From Acanthococcus lagerstroemiae (lineage: Eukaryota > Arthropoda > Insecta > Hemiptera > Eriococcidae), in the NCBI GenBank assembly GCA_031841125.1, contig CM063108.1, positions 71,706,344 through 71,770,343 of the forward strand: a stretch of 64,000 bases of DNA, read 5' to 3'. Of this stretch, positions 1-10,700 are shown one piece after another. The notes under the pieces were generated by a model. It saw only the letters and a program-made list of their open reading frames with translations. It did no database searches and was not told where the DNA came from. A program made the position numbers and the translations under genes. Numbering within the stretch: the stretch's first letter is position 1; the number at the start of each line of letters is the position of its first letter.

Positions 1-719
1 TAATGCAATGTGGATGTTTTATGGGCTTAAAATGTATCTGAACTTATATTGGATTACAATTTGACTTCGAAATTTTAGCATCGAGAAAGAAGAATTGAAA
101 CTGAACTTTTGCAAGATAAGGCTGCATAAGATGAACAACAGCGACCCGTTGTGAGAAAAAGGGTTATATCACATCTACCTACTTAGTTTAAGGATTAACC
201 TGGTCTGGGAATGAAAGCATTTGAAGGAGCCTAGGGTGACAGATTTCGAGGGGCGGCAAATTTTTGTTCAAAAACAGCGGGAAAAAGGAAGGAAATTCAG
301 AAGAAGGGGCAGACAGAAAAAAGGAAACAGTTACAGAAAACATAACTGAGAAATAGTTATCAATTTTTAACCTGTAGCTCATTAGGAGGATATGAAGTGG
401 GTGAGGGAGACATTTTGTTGTGTGCCTATAGCGGCTTGGCTTCTAAATCCGCAGCTGGTTACAAAGAACGTAAGCAAAAAGTCAAGTCCATAAGACATCA
501 AAAAAAGAAGAAGAAGTGAAGTGACCACCCGCTTATCAGTCGCATTAGCAGTTGCTGCCGGCAGTGCGAGAAGGGTGGAGGGAGGAAAACTGCAAGTTTT
601 CAGACAGGAAAAGATCATGGATGTGGATCACAGGGACTCGTTGGAAAGACGGAGAAGGAAGATGGGAAAGCGGTTAGCTGGAAAGGGAAGAGGAAGGGTC
701 TAATTTAGTCAACCCGACA
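1..719. other. Unassigned AT-rich sequence
   Basis: No coding, RNA or repeat signature recognised. Short open frames occur on both strands but carry no recognisable motif. The stretch runs into a Helitron 3' terminus, so part of it may be the body of that element; I cannot find its 5' end. Confidence 0.4.
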
Positions 720-778
720 CACTTTAGCCAACTCACTTTAGCCCACGGTCTAGATGAGCCGCGAAGCGGGTCAGCTAG
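720..778 (+). mobile_element. Helitron 3' terminus (upstream element)
   Basis: Ends in a short GC hairpin (CCGC, loop GAA, GCGG) followed a few bases later by CTAG at 775-778 and a T. This is the hallmark of Helitron 3' ends, which terminate in CTRR and insert between A and T. The same ~50 bp terminus recurs at 2170-2230 with the phrases CTCACTTTAGCC and GCGGGTCAGCTAGT. The 5' end of this copy was not located. No Rep/helicase coding was seen, so it is presumably non-autonomous. Confidence 0.75.
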
Positions 779-795
779 TTATAATATTATAATAA

Positions 796-2230
796 TCTAC
801 ATATCTACTACACATAATATGTAAAAGTGTGAGTTGGTCTGTTTGTGTTTGTTTGTTCGAGGTTGGCGGGTGAACCATAAGAGCTGGGGGTTCGTACTTT
901 CTGGATATGTTTGTATTGACCCGGAATAGGTTTTAGGCTATAAAATATTTCGGTACCCTAATTAGGAGGGGGACCACAATATTTTGCCCCTTGTGGACCC
1001 CCTAATTCTTTTTCAGCTTGGACTTTTCGGAACTGTTTTATATTGAACTTCTTCACATAATGTCAAAATTTGGTGGTCGTAACTACCTCCCTTCAGAAAT
1101 CATTAGGGGGTGAAAATCTGAAATTTCCAAAACAAGCTCAAAATGCCTTATTATTATATTTACAACTGATTTAATGCGACCGTAATATATTTGGATATTG
1201 TTTCGTACTCATTTATGTACCACACGGTCCTTTTTCAACCACATATGATCTCTATAAGCTCTAAAATTTTCGTTATCCGACTAAATTTTTGAAAACACCA
1301 TCATCCTCTGAATAACATAGATATGAAGCAGTAACTGCAAATAGATCAAGACCCTCTGACTGCTCGAAAAGCCCTAAAATTTCAGTTTTTGAAAACTGTG
1401 TTCAGCATATCTTTTAATAATTATCTGATTGAATTATAAAAATGTTCCTTTAATGGTCACAAGTTAATTTCTGTGAACTAGAAGCCTTACAGATAATAAG
1501 TCATATTACGACATCTCATAGCATGACTGAATACGGAATAAGGTATGGGTTGAAAGAATTTGAAACATGAAAACTGCTGCGCCTATTACAATTAGCATTA
1601 GCGTGCAACCGAAAAGAAACACAATATAGTTGCGAGGTGCGACCCAGCTCCAACTCATTAGTACATGGAGCTATGGTGATGTGGGTTGAAATATCGTATT
1701 TAATGCTTCTAGTTTACAGAAATCAACTTGTAACCATTAAAGGATCATTTTTGTGATTTCTGTTCAACAAAATGTAAAGTCAACTCAGAGTCCTTATGGA
1801 GAAAATACACGGTGTATACATAATTATGTGGCATACATACTTCGTGTTTCTCTTTTTACTGTGCTTAGTTTTCGGCCCTTCTTCAAGAAATTGGTGTTCA
1901 ATGACTTCCTACACTGTCTCCTATCACACACAATTTTTTCCGCGCATTTCCCTCTTTGAATATTGCGAAAAAAACACGAAAAAAAGTTGTACCTATAAAT
2001 TGTGAGTCACTGTACCTGCCTAAAATAATGTGCAGCCGATCTCAAGTCTGGAGACCAAGTGTGAGGGAAGTTGTGCACCAAATAATTCGTTTGATATTAG
2101 TTTTAATTTACGGGTACTGCGATACAGAGCTAGTTACCTGTTTCTCAATCGAATTCACTTGAACTGCAACTCACTTTAGCCAACTTACTTAAGCTCACGG
2201 TCTACATGACCTGCAAAGCGGGTCAGCTAG
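796..2230 (+). mobile_element. Non-autonomous Helitron, ~1.43 kb
   Basis: The 5' end lies at TCTAC (796) or TCTACTACAC (804), both preceded by A, followed by an AT-rich start and a T/G-rich stretch of the form GTCTGTTTGTGTTTGTTTG. The 3' end has a hairpin-like GC segment and CTAG at 2227-2230 followed by T. It matches the terminus at 720-778 apart from scattered substitutions. There are no terminal inverted repeats or target duplication, as expected for Helitrons. No Rep or helicase motif is readable inside, so it would depend on an autonomous relative. It begins only ~17-25 bp after the previous Helitron end. Which TC is the true 5' end is undecided. Confidence 0.7.
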
Positions 2231-2280
2231 TACTCGTAATTTGTATTTTTACCAGTATATTTTATTCTCTCCTGAATCTA

Positions 2281-2760
2281 TTTGGCTGAAATAAGAATTG
2301 CATTCGACAAAATTAAAAATGCATCCCGCTGTGGAGAGACATACATTCGAAACGCCACCTTATGTATGTATTTCAAATTTTGTTTCATCAAACAAATAGT
2401 TTCTTTCAAGAATAATCAAGATTCACCCAGCCGTAGAAGACCTACAATTAATAAGAATAAGTAATATTTTGAAAAATTTTCTCGTTCTTTTTGTTCCCTT
2501 CCGTATCCAATCATAAGAAATTACGATTACATTCTGTAAAATTTTTAATTAATCTGGCTGTAGATGACCATCAATTCAGAAATTATTTTCTATACATTTT
2601 CTCGCACTTCTTAATTCAATTTGAACTTACTGTTTCAACAAAAAAGAATATTTTTCAGTTATAATCGGAAATCATCCGGCTTTGGAGAACCAAAAGTTAT
2701 TAGGTGAATTTTTTAAGCATTTTTCCGATTCTTTAGACTCTATTTCAAGCCCATTTAGTA
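2281..2760. repeat. Degenerate tandem repeat, ~100-125 bp unit, about 4 copies
   Basis: A core resembling CCGGCTGTAGAGACC followed by AATT recurs near 2324, 2427, 2553 and 2675. It is followed each time by A/T-rich sequence with CATTTT, TTCTC and TTCAA elements. Spacing is roughly 103, 126 and 122 bp. The copies are strongly diverged, so this is an old minisatellite-like array rather than an active satellite. Confidence 0.5.
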
Positions 2761-3640
2761 ATATGATTTGAATTATTTCGGTCATTCATTAATTCGTTAT
2801 TTCCGTTCATATACTGCTAAAAGATTCCTATTTGTTTTAGTTTGGAGCTTGAACCTGACTGAAAGCATTCCAGTCATCAGAATCGCCTCTTTACATACAT
2901 CGAAAACTATAGCAGTATAGTCAAATACTCGTAATGCAAAAAAGCAATCGGAAACCCGATTTCACAAAAAAGTCGTATACCTTAAAATTTTCCAATCAAA
3001 AATAAATAATACTGAAGAAACGATCTGTCCAATTGAAGAATTGGAAACTGCTCAGAAATGTTCGACTGTGCTGATAGAGTAACGCTACACTTCGTTTGCT
3101 TAAAAAACTGCGAATCTTTATTTATCTTACGTAAAATGACATCAAAATGAAAACTTCAAATGCTATTATTGCGAAACCTGGTTTTCCAAAATACACATTT
3201 TTGCAGCATATGGCTCAATTTTAGTCTTGCATATTTGTGGTCTTTACCCCTCGCCCTTCTCAAAAAAGAAAAAAATTGTTCGGGCCAGCCCTTTTGAAGC
3301 CCCATTTTCAATTTACTCATTTTAGTTGACCTAAATAGATATGGAGGTGCAAATGCGTTCGAATTTTTTCTCACGTTTCATGTTTCACTCCAGAGCCCTT
3401 TTATCAAATCGGTTTTCTTTCCAGCTGCACAATAGAGTGGCCTGTTCTTATAAATACCGATCAGATCTGGAAACGTAATAGGGGAAAATACGAGTACTGT
3501 ATCACGTAAAAACAGCCATACGTTATTACATTTTTTATATCAAGTCTCGAGCTCTCTTCCAGACCTTACAATTTTTCAAAAATACAATATCTGTTTAAAA
3601 TCGAAATTCTGATTCGAAAATACAACAGGGATCGAGTAAT
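2761..3640. other. Unassigned AT-rich sequence
   Basis: Nothing recognisable. No open frame with a known motif and no clear inverted or direct repeat. Confidence 0.4.
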
Positions 3641-3995
3641 AAACTAATAACACCTCCATATTATTTCATTCCTTTCATTAAGGCTCAAACCCTCAATTTG
3701 CTCCTTAAAATGCTACAACTTGTGTCTGGTAAAAGGCTTGGAACGTCGGAACTCGATGTAAAAAAATATAACAAAATATGGTTGTTATTGTAATCGATAT
3801 AACACCTCCATCCTTCCTGGTCACAATTGTGTTTTCAAAACCAAACTTCGGATTCTATTTAGAAAAGAAGAAGAAAAAGTGGCATTTTTGAATAATTGAG
3901 AGCCCGGTAAAAGGCGCAAGGTTTGATAGAAGAAGTAAAGTAAAATATGGATTATTTACTCGATGTTATATCGTTTATATCCACCTCGAATTTGA
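3640..3995. repeat. Degenerate tandem repeat, ~150-180 bp unit
   Basis: The phrase ATAACACCTCCAT occurs at 3647 and 3799, with a weaker third copy (ATATCCACCTCGAA) at 3977. GGTAAAAGGC and AAAATATGG follow at comparable distances in the first two units. The intervening sequence has diverged heavily. Confidence 0.45.
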
Positions 3996-4329
3996 ACCTC
4001 ACATTTTTCGGGCCACCCTCTGTACAATTGAATTGGAAAACGGAAGATTACATCACTTTTTTCTCTCGCTGTTTCAATGAATTCACAGTGGTTAACGAGA
4101 AATCCTTTCAATGTAGCTCTAGCTACCCCTAACCGCTACTAAACACGGCGTCTTAAGCTGATGCTCCAGGTACTGGGTTTTTGGTTAGCCCGATTCGATG
4201 CTTTAGTAAGGAAGGGGACTGATGCTTGATGTATCATGATGTATGCCTCTCCAGCAGAATGGAAGTAGAAAAAGAACACGAGCACAACCTTGAGTACGTT
4301 GGCGCTGTAAGCTGTGAATGCATTCATTC

Positions 4330-4811
4330 TAGCAACAAGCAGTCACTACCTGTTGTTCCGTATGTATCGTGCGTTGTCGCCTTGTGTTCAGCTCTCCGCT
4401 CTCGCTCCATTCTCTGGGCTCGGCGTTCTCTTCTCCATTTCTGCTGTTCTCGTGTTCTCTTTCTTGTTGCTAGTCGCTACGTCGTCGTCGCTCGTCGGCT
4501 CCTTGGCTCGGTTAGTTTGGTTGTTGCTTGTTGGTCCTTTACTTAGTAGTTAGTAAGTGGTCTGTTGTCGTTGCGCGTTGACCTGTCGCTTAGAGTAACG
4601 TTCCTTCGTTCTGTGTTCGTCGTATTTTTGAACCATTTACCTTTTGATTCGTAACATTTTCGTGATTTTGAGAACTGTGTGGCGGTTACAAAATTTACAA
4701 GCACTCGTTACCGACTCGAATTTACATCGGATTATGCATGTTTCATCGCCGTTGTGAATTTCCTGTGTCACACGGTTTCCAGCCGAGGCATTTCTAACAG
4801 GGTTACCTATC
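4330..4811 (+). promoter_or_regulatory. Possible non-coding first exon / promoter-proximal region
   Basis: About 480 bp with higher GC, CpG-containing words (GTCGTCGTCG, GCTCGTCGGC) and pyrimidine-rich blocks, unlike the AT-rich surroundings. It ends in TATCG|GTGAGT at 4811/4812, a good donor-like splice sequence. No convincing start codon or protein is readable. If real, this would be a 5' untranslated exon of a gene extending to the right. It could equally be a compositional patch or an old repeat. Low confidence. Confidence 0.18.
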
Positions 4812-5027
4812 GGTGAGTTTGCCTTCTTTTAATTTTTTTTTTCTGCTGATTGTAACGCACGTGTGCATGGTTCAGTGGGTGCCACGTACTGCTGATGCAC
4901 TGGTGTCATAGTCTCGCGGCTCACTCGCTGTGTATCAATTGGGAAGGAAGCCCAAGTCTATTTTGGCTGGTCCGGCCAGCTTGCGTTTCGTGAGATGTAA
5001 CAGACCGACAGCTGGCCAGGTGTGTTC

Positions 5028-5327
5028 TAGGGTTGCTTCATCCGAACTTTAGGAATACCGGACACATTCGCAACAAGCAAAGAAAAAAAAAAAACAGTTT
5101 TTCTATTCGCTTTTTACAAAAACGTAGATAAATAAACGAGGGATACATACAAACACCGAAAAAATATTTCAATAGTAATTTATAATACTATTTTTTTCTT
5201 TTGCTTTTTACGAATTTTTGAAAATACCGGACATTTCTATTGTCCGGTAAGGGTCTTTACTTCTCACCCGACAAGTCGACGAAATACTGGACAGTCAGGT
5301 AAAATACTAGACGCGTAGCAACTCTGA
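5028..5327. mobile_element. hAT-type MITE, 300 bp, perfect 8 bp TSD
   Basis: Flanked by the direct repeat GTGTGTTC at 5020-5027 and 5328-5335. Ends read TAGGGTTGC on the left and, in reverse complement, TCAGAGTTGC on the right, consistent with short hAT-like terminal inverted repeats with a one-base offset. The interior is AT-rich and contains CCGGACA / TGTCCGG words in both orientations (near 5057 and 5225-5246). There is no coding capacity, so it would be moved by a hAT transposase supplied elsewhere. The 8 bp TSD length assigns it to hAT; the exact family is unknown. Confidence 0.7.
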
Positions 5328-5335
5328 GTGTGTTC

Positions 5336-7910
5336 GCTTTTCGCTCGCGAGGGATTGAGGAGGTCCGATCGGAACGTCTGCCAGTATTTCGATTTCGATA
5401 ATCGTATTCTTAGTGATGCACTTATCTGGGTTCAAATCGTCTGCAAAGGTTCTGAGAAATCAGACCTCTGAAACGTTCTACAAATGCTAGCAGTCCATGT
5501 AGTATCCTCATTGTAAGAATGAGGTAATATCGATCTTCTGATACAGTTATTATTGTTGATACATTATCGGTTAAATTGTACTATCAATAGGAATCACCAG
5601 TCTCTTAGATGGAAGATAAACGATATGTTGGTGTAATGCCAGGTATAATGTGCTTGACAATGGTGTTTGATTGTATCCCAGTGCCCGTGTAGTCAGTTGT
5701 ACTGTAATACGTATCTGTTTGCTTATTTCTCGGATTTCGTTATGGATCGATGGGCCATTATGGATGTATCGAAAATGGCCTGTGATCTATTGTACGAGAG
5801 AAGTAGCCTTTTATGTTTATCCTAGAGTTGCTTAGCGTTGCGAACAGTCCTAATGTTAGACCGCTGTAGTTTTCCTGAACCAGTGGCAAATCCAAGGAGC
5901 AGTCTCAAGAGGAGCAATTCGGAATGCGTAAGAATTACTTATTCTACTCCCGTCCCCTGAAAATGTGAAGTGAGTGAATAAGAGAGTTATTTATACACGC
6001 AATCTTGAATTATTCGTATTTACTAATGAGTAATAATTGTTCTTATTGAAGTTAGAAATGAAAGGTACCTTCTAACGTTTACTGCTAACTTCTTTCAACT
6101 CACTGGATTATCAGTTGAGCGGTAATTTTTGGAAAATTCTTAACGGTCACTAAAGGTTGGTGAGGACAGGAGTGTGGAGAGAAAATCCGGCCCGGGATAA
6201 AGTCTTTGCTGGTCTTCCATGTCGATAAAATACGCAGAACTAAGGTTCGCGAGCGGAGTGAGCCGAAAATGTTCGCTTTTCTATTACATTGTGTCCACGA
6301 AAATACTATGTTTGCCTTATTTTCAGTCGGGCCCCGGGTAAACATCTACAGCTGCTTCCCCCTCTTGTCAGCTTTGAATGAGGAGCAGTCCTTAAAACCA
6401 GCTATGACTCTTGAATCGTCAGTTCCCATGTAAAAATCGTTTCTACTCCTCTAGACTTGTTCGAAGTTCTTCAAGAGGCTTTTCCAAACTACTTGTTTTA
6501 AGATTTATTTAACTTGTTCGAAGTTCTTTCAAACTTGTTTCAACTATTTCAATTACAACGCACTGTAACTCTTACAGACTTGATTATGGCTCTTCAACAC
6601 CCCTTGATCCCCTTTTTAACTCCCAAGACTTCTTCAAACTAAAACACGACCCTTAACTCTCTCAGAATTGTTTGAGATTCTATACAGAACTTTGTGACTC
6701 GCCGACAGTTTAAGACGGGGTGAAGGCAATCTCAGCCAACTGTAGGCGCAATTAAGGGGGATGGGACTTCGTAGGACTCTTCGAAATTTGATAACAACCG
6801 TTTCAAACAACTTCAGACTCTGTAAAACTTTTCACTATTTTTCTGAAATCTTCGAGACAGGGATTCTGAATTTCTAACGAGCTTATTATTTTACAGTTCG
6901 GCAATTCGAGTTTGTTTTTCTCCTTGAGTGGGGCAGTTACCCTATTACCTCTCTTGTCCTGAACGCAAATTTGAGGTCAGTGTTACCATCTGTAATCTCA
7001 CGAGTTTTTGAAAACACTGGCACATAAAGAAGTGTCAACTCCGATGTATTTATTTCTGCGATGCAACCAAATTTCAAGAATTTTCGTGAAAGGATCTAGG
7101 AACACTGGTTGAGGGTATTAAATTCTTTCCACGTTGGAAACCGAGGGTGGTCTGGAAATTAGATATGTATTTCTCTTTTCTAATCGTAAACATAAATTTG
7201 ACTAAACCTTTCGGTGTGTCTGCGTATTCCCATCCTCATTTCTCGCTGTAGGATTAATACGAGCGATGATTCAATTGATTTTATTAGTTACCTAGACCTG
7301 TTACTGTAGTGCAATATGATGTGGCCAGATATTTTGAGCCACCACATCATCTGGTCTCCGTACCAGAACTTGTCAACCTGTAAAACATGAATATCAATTT
7401 GATACGTTATTGTTTTTCGTGTAAAATTAAAGAATCAGCCTCTTCCTCTTTTCATTACTCGATTTTGTTTCTTCCTGCTATTTGAAAACAGCGTAAATGT
7501 ATCTACCTTCTTCATTGTGACGAGATACTCCTTTTGTATATTAGAGGAGGTCTTTAGGGAAAAGTGTCCTCACCCTTGGACACACTTTCTGGTTTCACTT
7601 AGAAATGCTTTTGCGTTCTCGAAAGCACCGTATATCGTGATTAGAAACCTGCCCTCTGACTGAACATTTGTTCAGAATTTTTTGCAAGCGATATTTTGCA
7701 AATTTGGACGCCCCATCTGATCCACGATCACTACCACTTCCCGATCACGTTTACGAAACGAAGATCTCGCGAGGCCATTAACCATAAGTGAGATTAACTG
7801 ATTAACTAAAATATTTCCGAAATTACGAGTAATAGTTTCAGCGATTTTAGTTACCGGAAGAGAAGAAATCCAGTCGATTGCGATTAGACAGCTGTAAGTA
7901 CAAGGGAAAG
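5336..7910. other. Unassigned sequence with old G-A-C-T-rich repeat words
   Basis: No gene recognised. Between about 6440 and 6860, variants of GACTTGTTCGAAGTTCTTC recur irregularly (for example near 6466 and 6511), resembling blocks near 22.2, 29.4, 30.2 and 45.1 kb. Otherwise no support for any feature. Confidence 0.4.
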
Positions 7911-7925
7911 TCAATAAGTAAGATT

Positions 7926-8355
7926 GTGGTGTGGTGGGACGTATGGCGATGCACGCATGCCAAAGTGGCACTTATGACACCGCACGCCCGGCACCTGAAA
8001 CTACCCTTCCGGGTATCGCATCAGTGGCCGGAAGTAACGCTTTAGGGTCGAGCCCGAGCCCCCATTTCTTGAAACGGTGCGCGCGTCCTGCCAGGGCCAC
8101 CATGGGGTTCCCCACTGACCAAGGTCCGCGCTCCCTGAGCGCTCATCCAGAATTCAGGTCCCCCATAGCCAGACGCGCTGCCTCTTCACCCACCCATCAC
8201 GTGAGACTTTGTCTGCCCCAGCCCTTGCCTACGAGTGAGCTCCGCCGAACAAGATCCGCCGCAGCAGCAGTAGCAACTTCCCCTCATCCGTCAGCCCTCT
8301 GTCTCGACCACTCTGTCTCTATCTTCTTCGGCATGATGGTCAAAACGAAGGCCGA
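7926..8355 (-). mobile_element. R1-clade-type LINE 3' end, 5'-truncated, 15 bp TSD
   Basis: A 430 bp GC-rich block is flanked by a perfect 15 bp direct repeat, TCAATAAGTAAGATT, at 7911-7925 and 8356-8370. On the minus strand it starts with a short coding remnant (DHHAEEDRDRVVETEG, then a stop) that aligns with the C-terminal tail of the R1-like copy at 57.5-58.3 kb. It continues into a GC-rich 3' UTR ending in GGCATGCGTGCATCGCCATA and CCACCACAC. Both copies share this 3' terminus. A long TSD plus heavy 5' truncation is classic target-primed reverse transcription. The plus-strand open frame across this block is an antisense shadow. Confidence 0.8.
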
Positions 8356-8564
8356 TCAATAAGTAAGATTAAAATCATTCTAAATTTTGAAATAGTAGGA
8401 ATGTTTTAGCCAAAATTGGAGGCAATATTGTTCCGACCTCGGATCAGACGTGGCGATAGTTCACTTTGCCTTCGAGTACGTTATTGATGATTTATGAGGT
8501 TATCACTGAAGTAAAATGTTTAAAATACCGTCTTGGTGTGATATTCGGTCAAATATTAATTTTT

Positions 8565-9174
8565 TGTAGCTACATGGGAAAAATGCGACTGAAGTTCATT
8601 GAGAATTAGTCGAGGCAATCGCAATAATGTAATTTCGCTACAAGCAGTGGTTAGTGGTGTAAATCACCTAGTAAAGGCCGTGAAAGTACAGATGATATTT
8701 CTTGCAGTGGCAGGTCAGCGGAAGTGACGGTGGGCCCTAACGTTAGGCGTATTAAGGAGCTCATTCAACAACACAGAATAATAACAACCGATGAAATTGT
8801 CGAAAGTCTTAATATTTTACAGGGAAGTGTACACTCAAGCATCACACAACATTTGAAACATTAAAAAATTGGCTCTAGGTGGATGCAACTCCGCATTCCG
8901 CTCGAATTACCCTGATTTACTAAAAAAAAAAAAATTAGATGGGAGGTACGGGAGAACCCTTCCTGCTCTCCAGATCTGTCTCCTTGTGATTTTCATGTCT
9001 TGGGCCCAATGAAAAACGAATTGGCCGGCCAACGATACCGCAATAATGAAGTCAAGAGCGCAACTAGACTGGTTGAAAACAATCGGACGGAAATCTTTCA
9101 GAGACTGTATTTGCAAACTTGTGTCACATTATGATGAGTACCTCAGTTCTAGAGGTGAATATGTAGAGAAATAG
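8565..9174 (+). pseudogene. Mariner transposase relic, internally deleted
   Basis: Remnant of a D,D34D mariner transposase, which cuts and pastes DNA at TA dinucleotides. Readable pieces in order: an N-terminal stretch with GKNATEV; KGRESTDDISCSGRSA, the usual EGRES..DD.RSGRPS region; DEIVESLNILQGSVHS, the second helix-turn-helix; KIGSRWM; then KIRWEVRENPSCSPDLS and SPCDFHVLGPMKNELAGQR, holding the third catalytic Asp; and finally RGEYVEK followed by TAG at 9172-9174. The centre with the first two catalytic Asp residues is missing; the junction lies at an A-tract at 8922-8934. Several stops and frame changes occur. Length is ~610 bp against ~1.05 kb for an intact gene. Clearly inactive. Terminal inverted repeats were not identified. 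Confidence 0.85.
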
Positions 9175-10147
9175 GAATGAAATTTGCAATCATTCTTTTT
9201 GAGCAAATTGAAAATTTTAGATGGTTGAGAGCTTAGCAGACTTAGTCTGGCTATTTTGGACATAATCCTACCCTTGGTAGAATAAATCAGTATTTAATTT
9301 CACGTTTTTCAAGTGTTTGTTCTCTGAACGCTAGAGTTTTCTTCTGGAGGTCTACTCAGCGCGTGCCAGTGAGTAATAGACGCCCTTAGTGTCGGAGGGG
9401 GTGGGGAGGATAAATAGCTCCCGTCTAGAAGGTAGTAAGATCTATTCAAGAAGAAATATTTTCTGTGTAAGGCTTCATTTTGTAAATATATTATGTGTTT
9501 TCTCCGAAAAAAACCATTGTTTGCCCCCTTTCCTCTTCCCGATACTCATTCATGTCGCGTATCTGTTTTTTACTTCATTAAGCATTTTAACATGATGCAT
9601 TTTGCGTGCATTTACCCAGAAGCGACTTCTCGGCTCTTGTGCTTTAGCGTGTTTCTGAATTTTAGTAATGCACTTATGCGATTGGCTGCAAAATGTGAAG
9701 ATGCGGAGGGGGATTAAAATTGAGCTCGAAGGGATGATGCGTCTAGCGGGTGTGTAACCGTCAAAAGAAACGTCCTGGGAAAGGGATGCAAGTGTAAATG
9801 TACCCGTCTCCTTCCTTGAACTTTTATGTTGCTTACGATGTTCTACTTCGAGAATGTTGATTCAGTTCTTGGTGAAGGTATAGACTGATGCCATTATTTT
9901 CGGAAATAAATTGCTCGTACGTTCGGAAAGTAAAAAGGGTTGAATTTATAGTTGAGCATGCAATTCGTTTTCGGGGGGAAGGGTGGGGTGTCATTTAGGC
10001 GTTCATTTTGGGGTAAGAACTTGAAATAAAATCAGTCCCGCAATTCCTAAAATACAGTGGATGATAAATGATCGTAATTTCGCAACTTTTCCCGGATTTT
10101 TTTTTGATAGATAAAAATGTTCTTACGTGTTACAATTATCTATCATT

Positions 10148-10168
10148 TGTGTGTGTGTGTGTGTGTGT
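10148..10168. repeat. (TG)n microsatellite
   Basis: Uninterrupted TG dinucleotides over about 21 bp. Confidence 0.9.
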
Positions 10169-10675
10169 CGTATTGAGATGAAACGTTTTCGATGAAATTA
10201 TGTTTTAGGAGGATATATATTGGGTAATTTTTTTTTTCTTCGTGGAAAAGTTTCTTAGGAGAGTAAAAAAGGGTAACGGTCAGGCAGTTTTGTCTTGAGT
10301 GGGTTGATCTTGCTCATGTTATTCCAGTTTGGGTTAGCACATAGTAAACTGCATTTTTATTAGCGTAGTCTTTCAATGTATAAATTTTGTTGCGTTGGAA
10401 TATTGGTTAACAATACGTATAAGAAATATTTACGTTTTTCATGTTCGGGGACCCCTGCGTAAGTTGTTTTTCTTTTTCCTTCAAAGTTCTTCAACATGTA
10501 TTTTATTTAGATATTTATTTATATTTTTTTCTGGAGATACCCCAGTATACACGTTCGAGTGTCAAACCTATGGACACATTATTTCGCATCACGTATTGGG
10601 CCGATTTGTTAGTTACAGCGCATGTGTCACCGTGCTGTACAAATCTCATCTATAGCTCTCTGAGATCTCAGTTAA

Positions 10676-10700
10676 AAATAATAATAATAATAATAATAAT
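10676..10700. repeat. (AAT)n microsatellite
   Basis: Eight or so AAT trinucleotides in a row. Similar trinucleotide runs occur at 36.1 and 58.4 kb; no retroelement end is recognisable directly upstream here. Confidence 0.85.

Noticed and set aside
7931..8362. 143-codon plus-strand open frame
   Set aside because: It is antisense to the R1-type LINE 3' end and crosses its TSD; the minus-strand remnant and GC-rich 3' UTR explain it.
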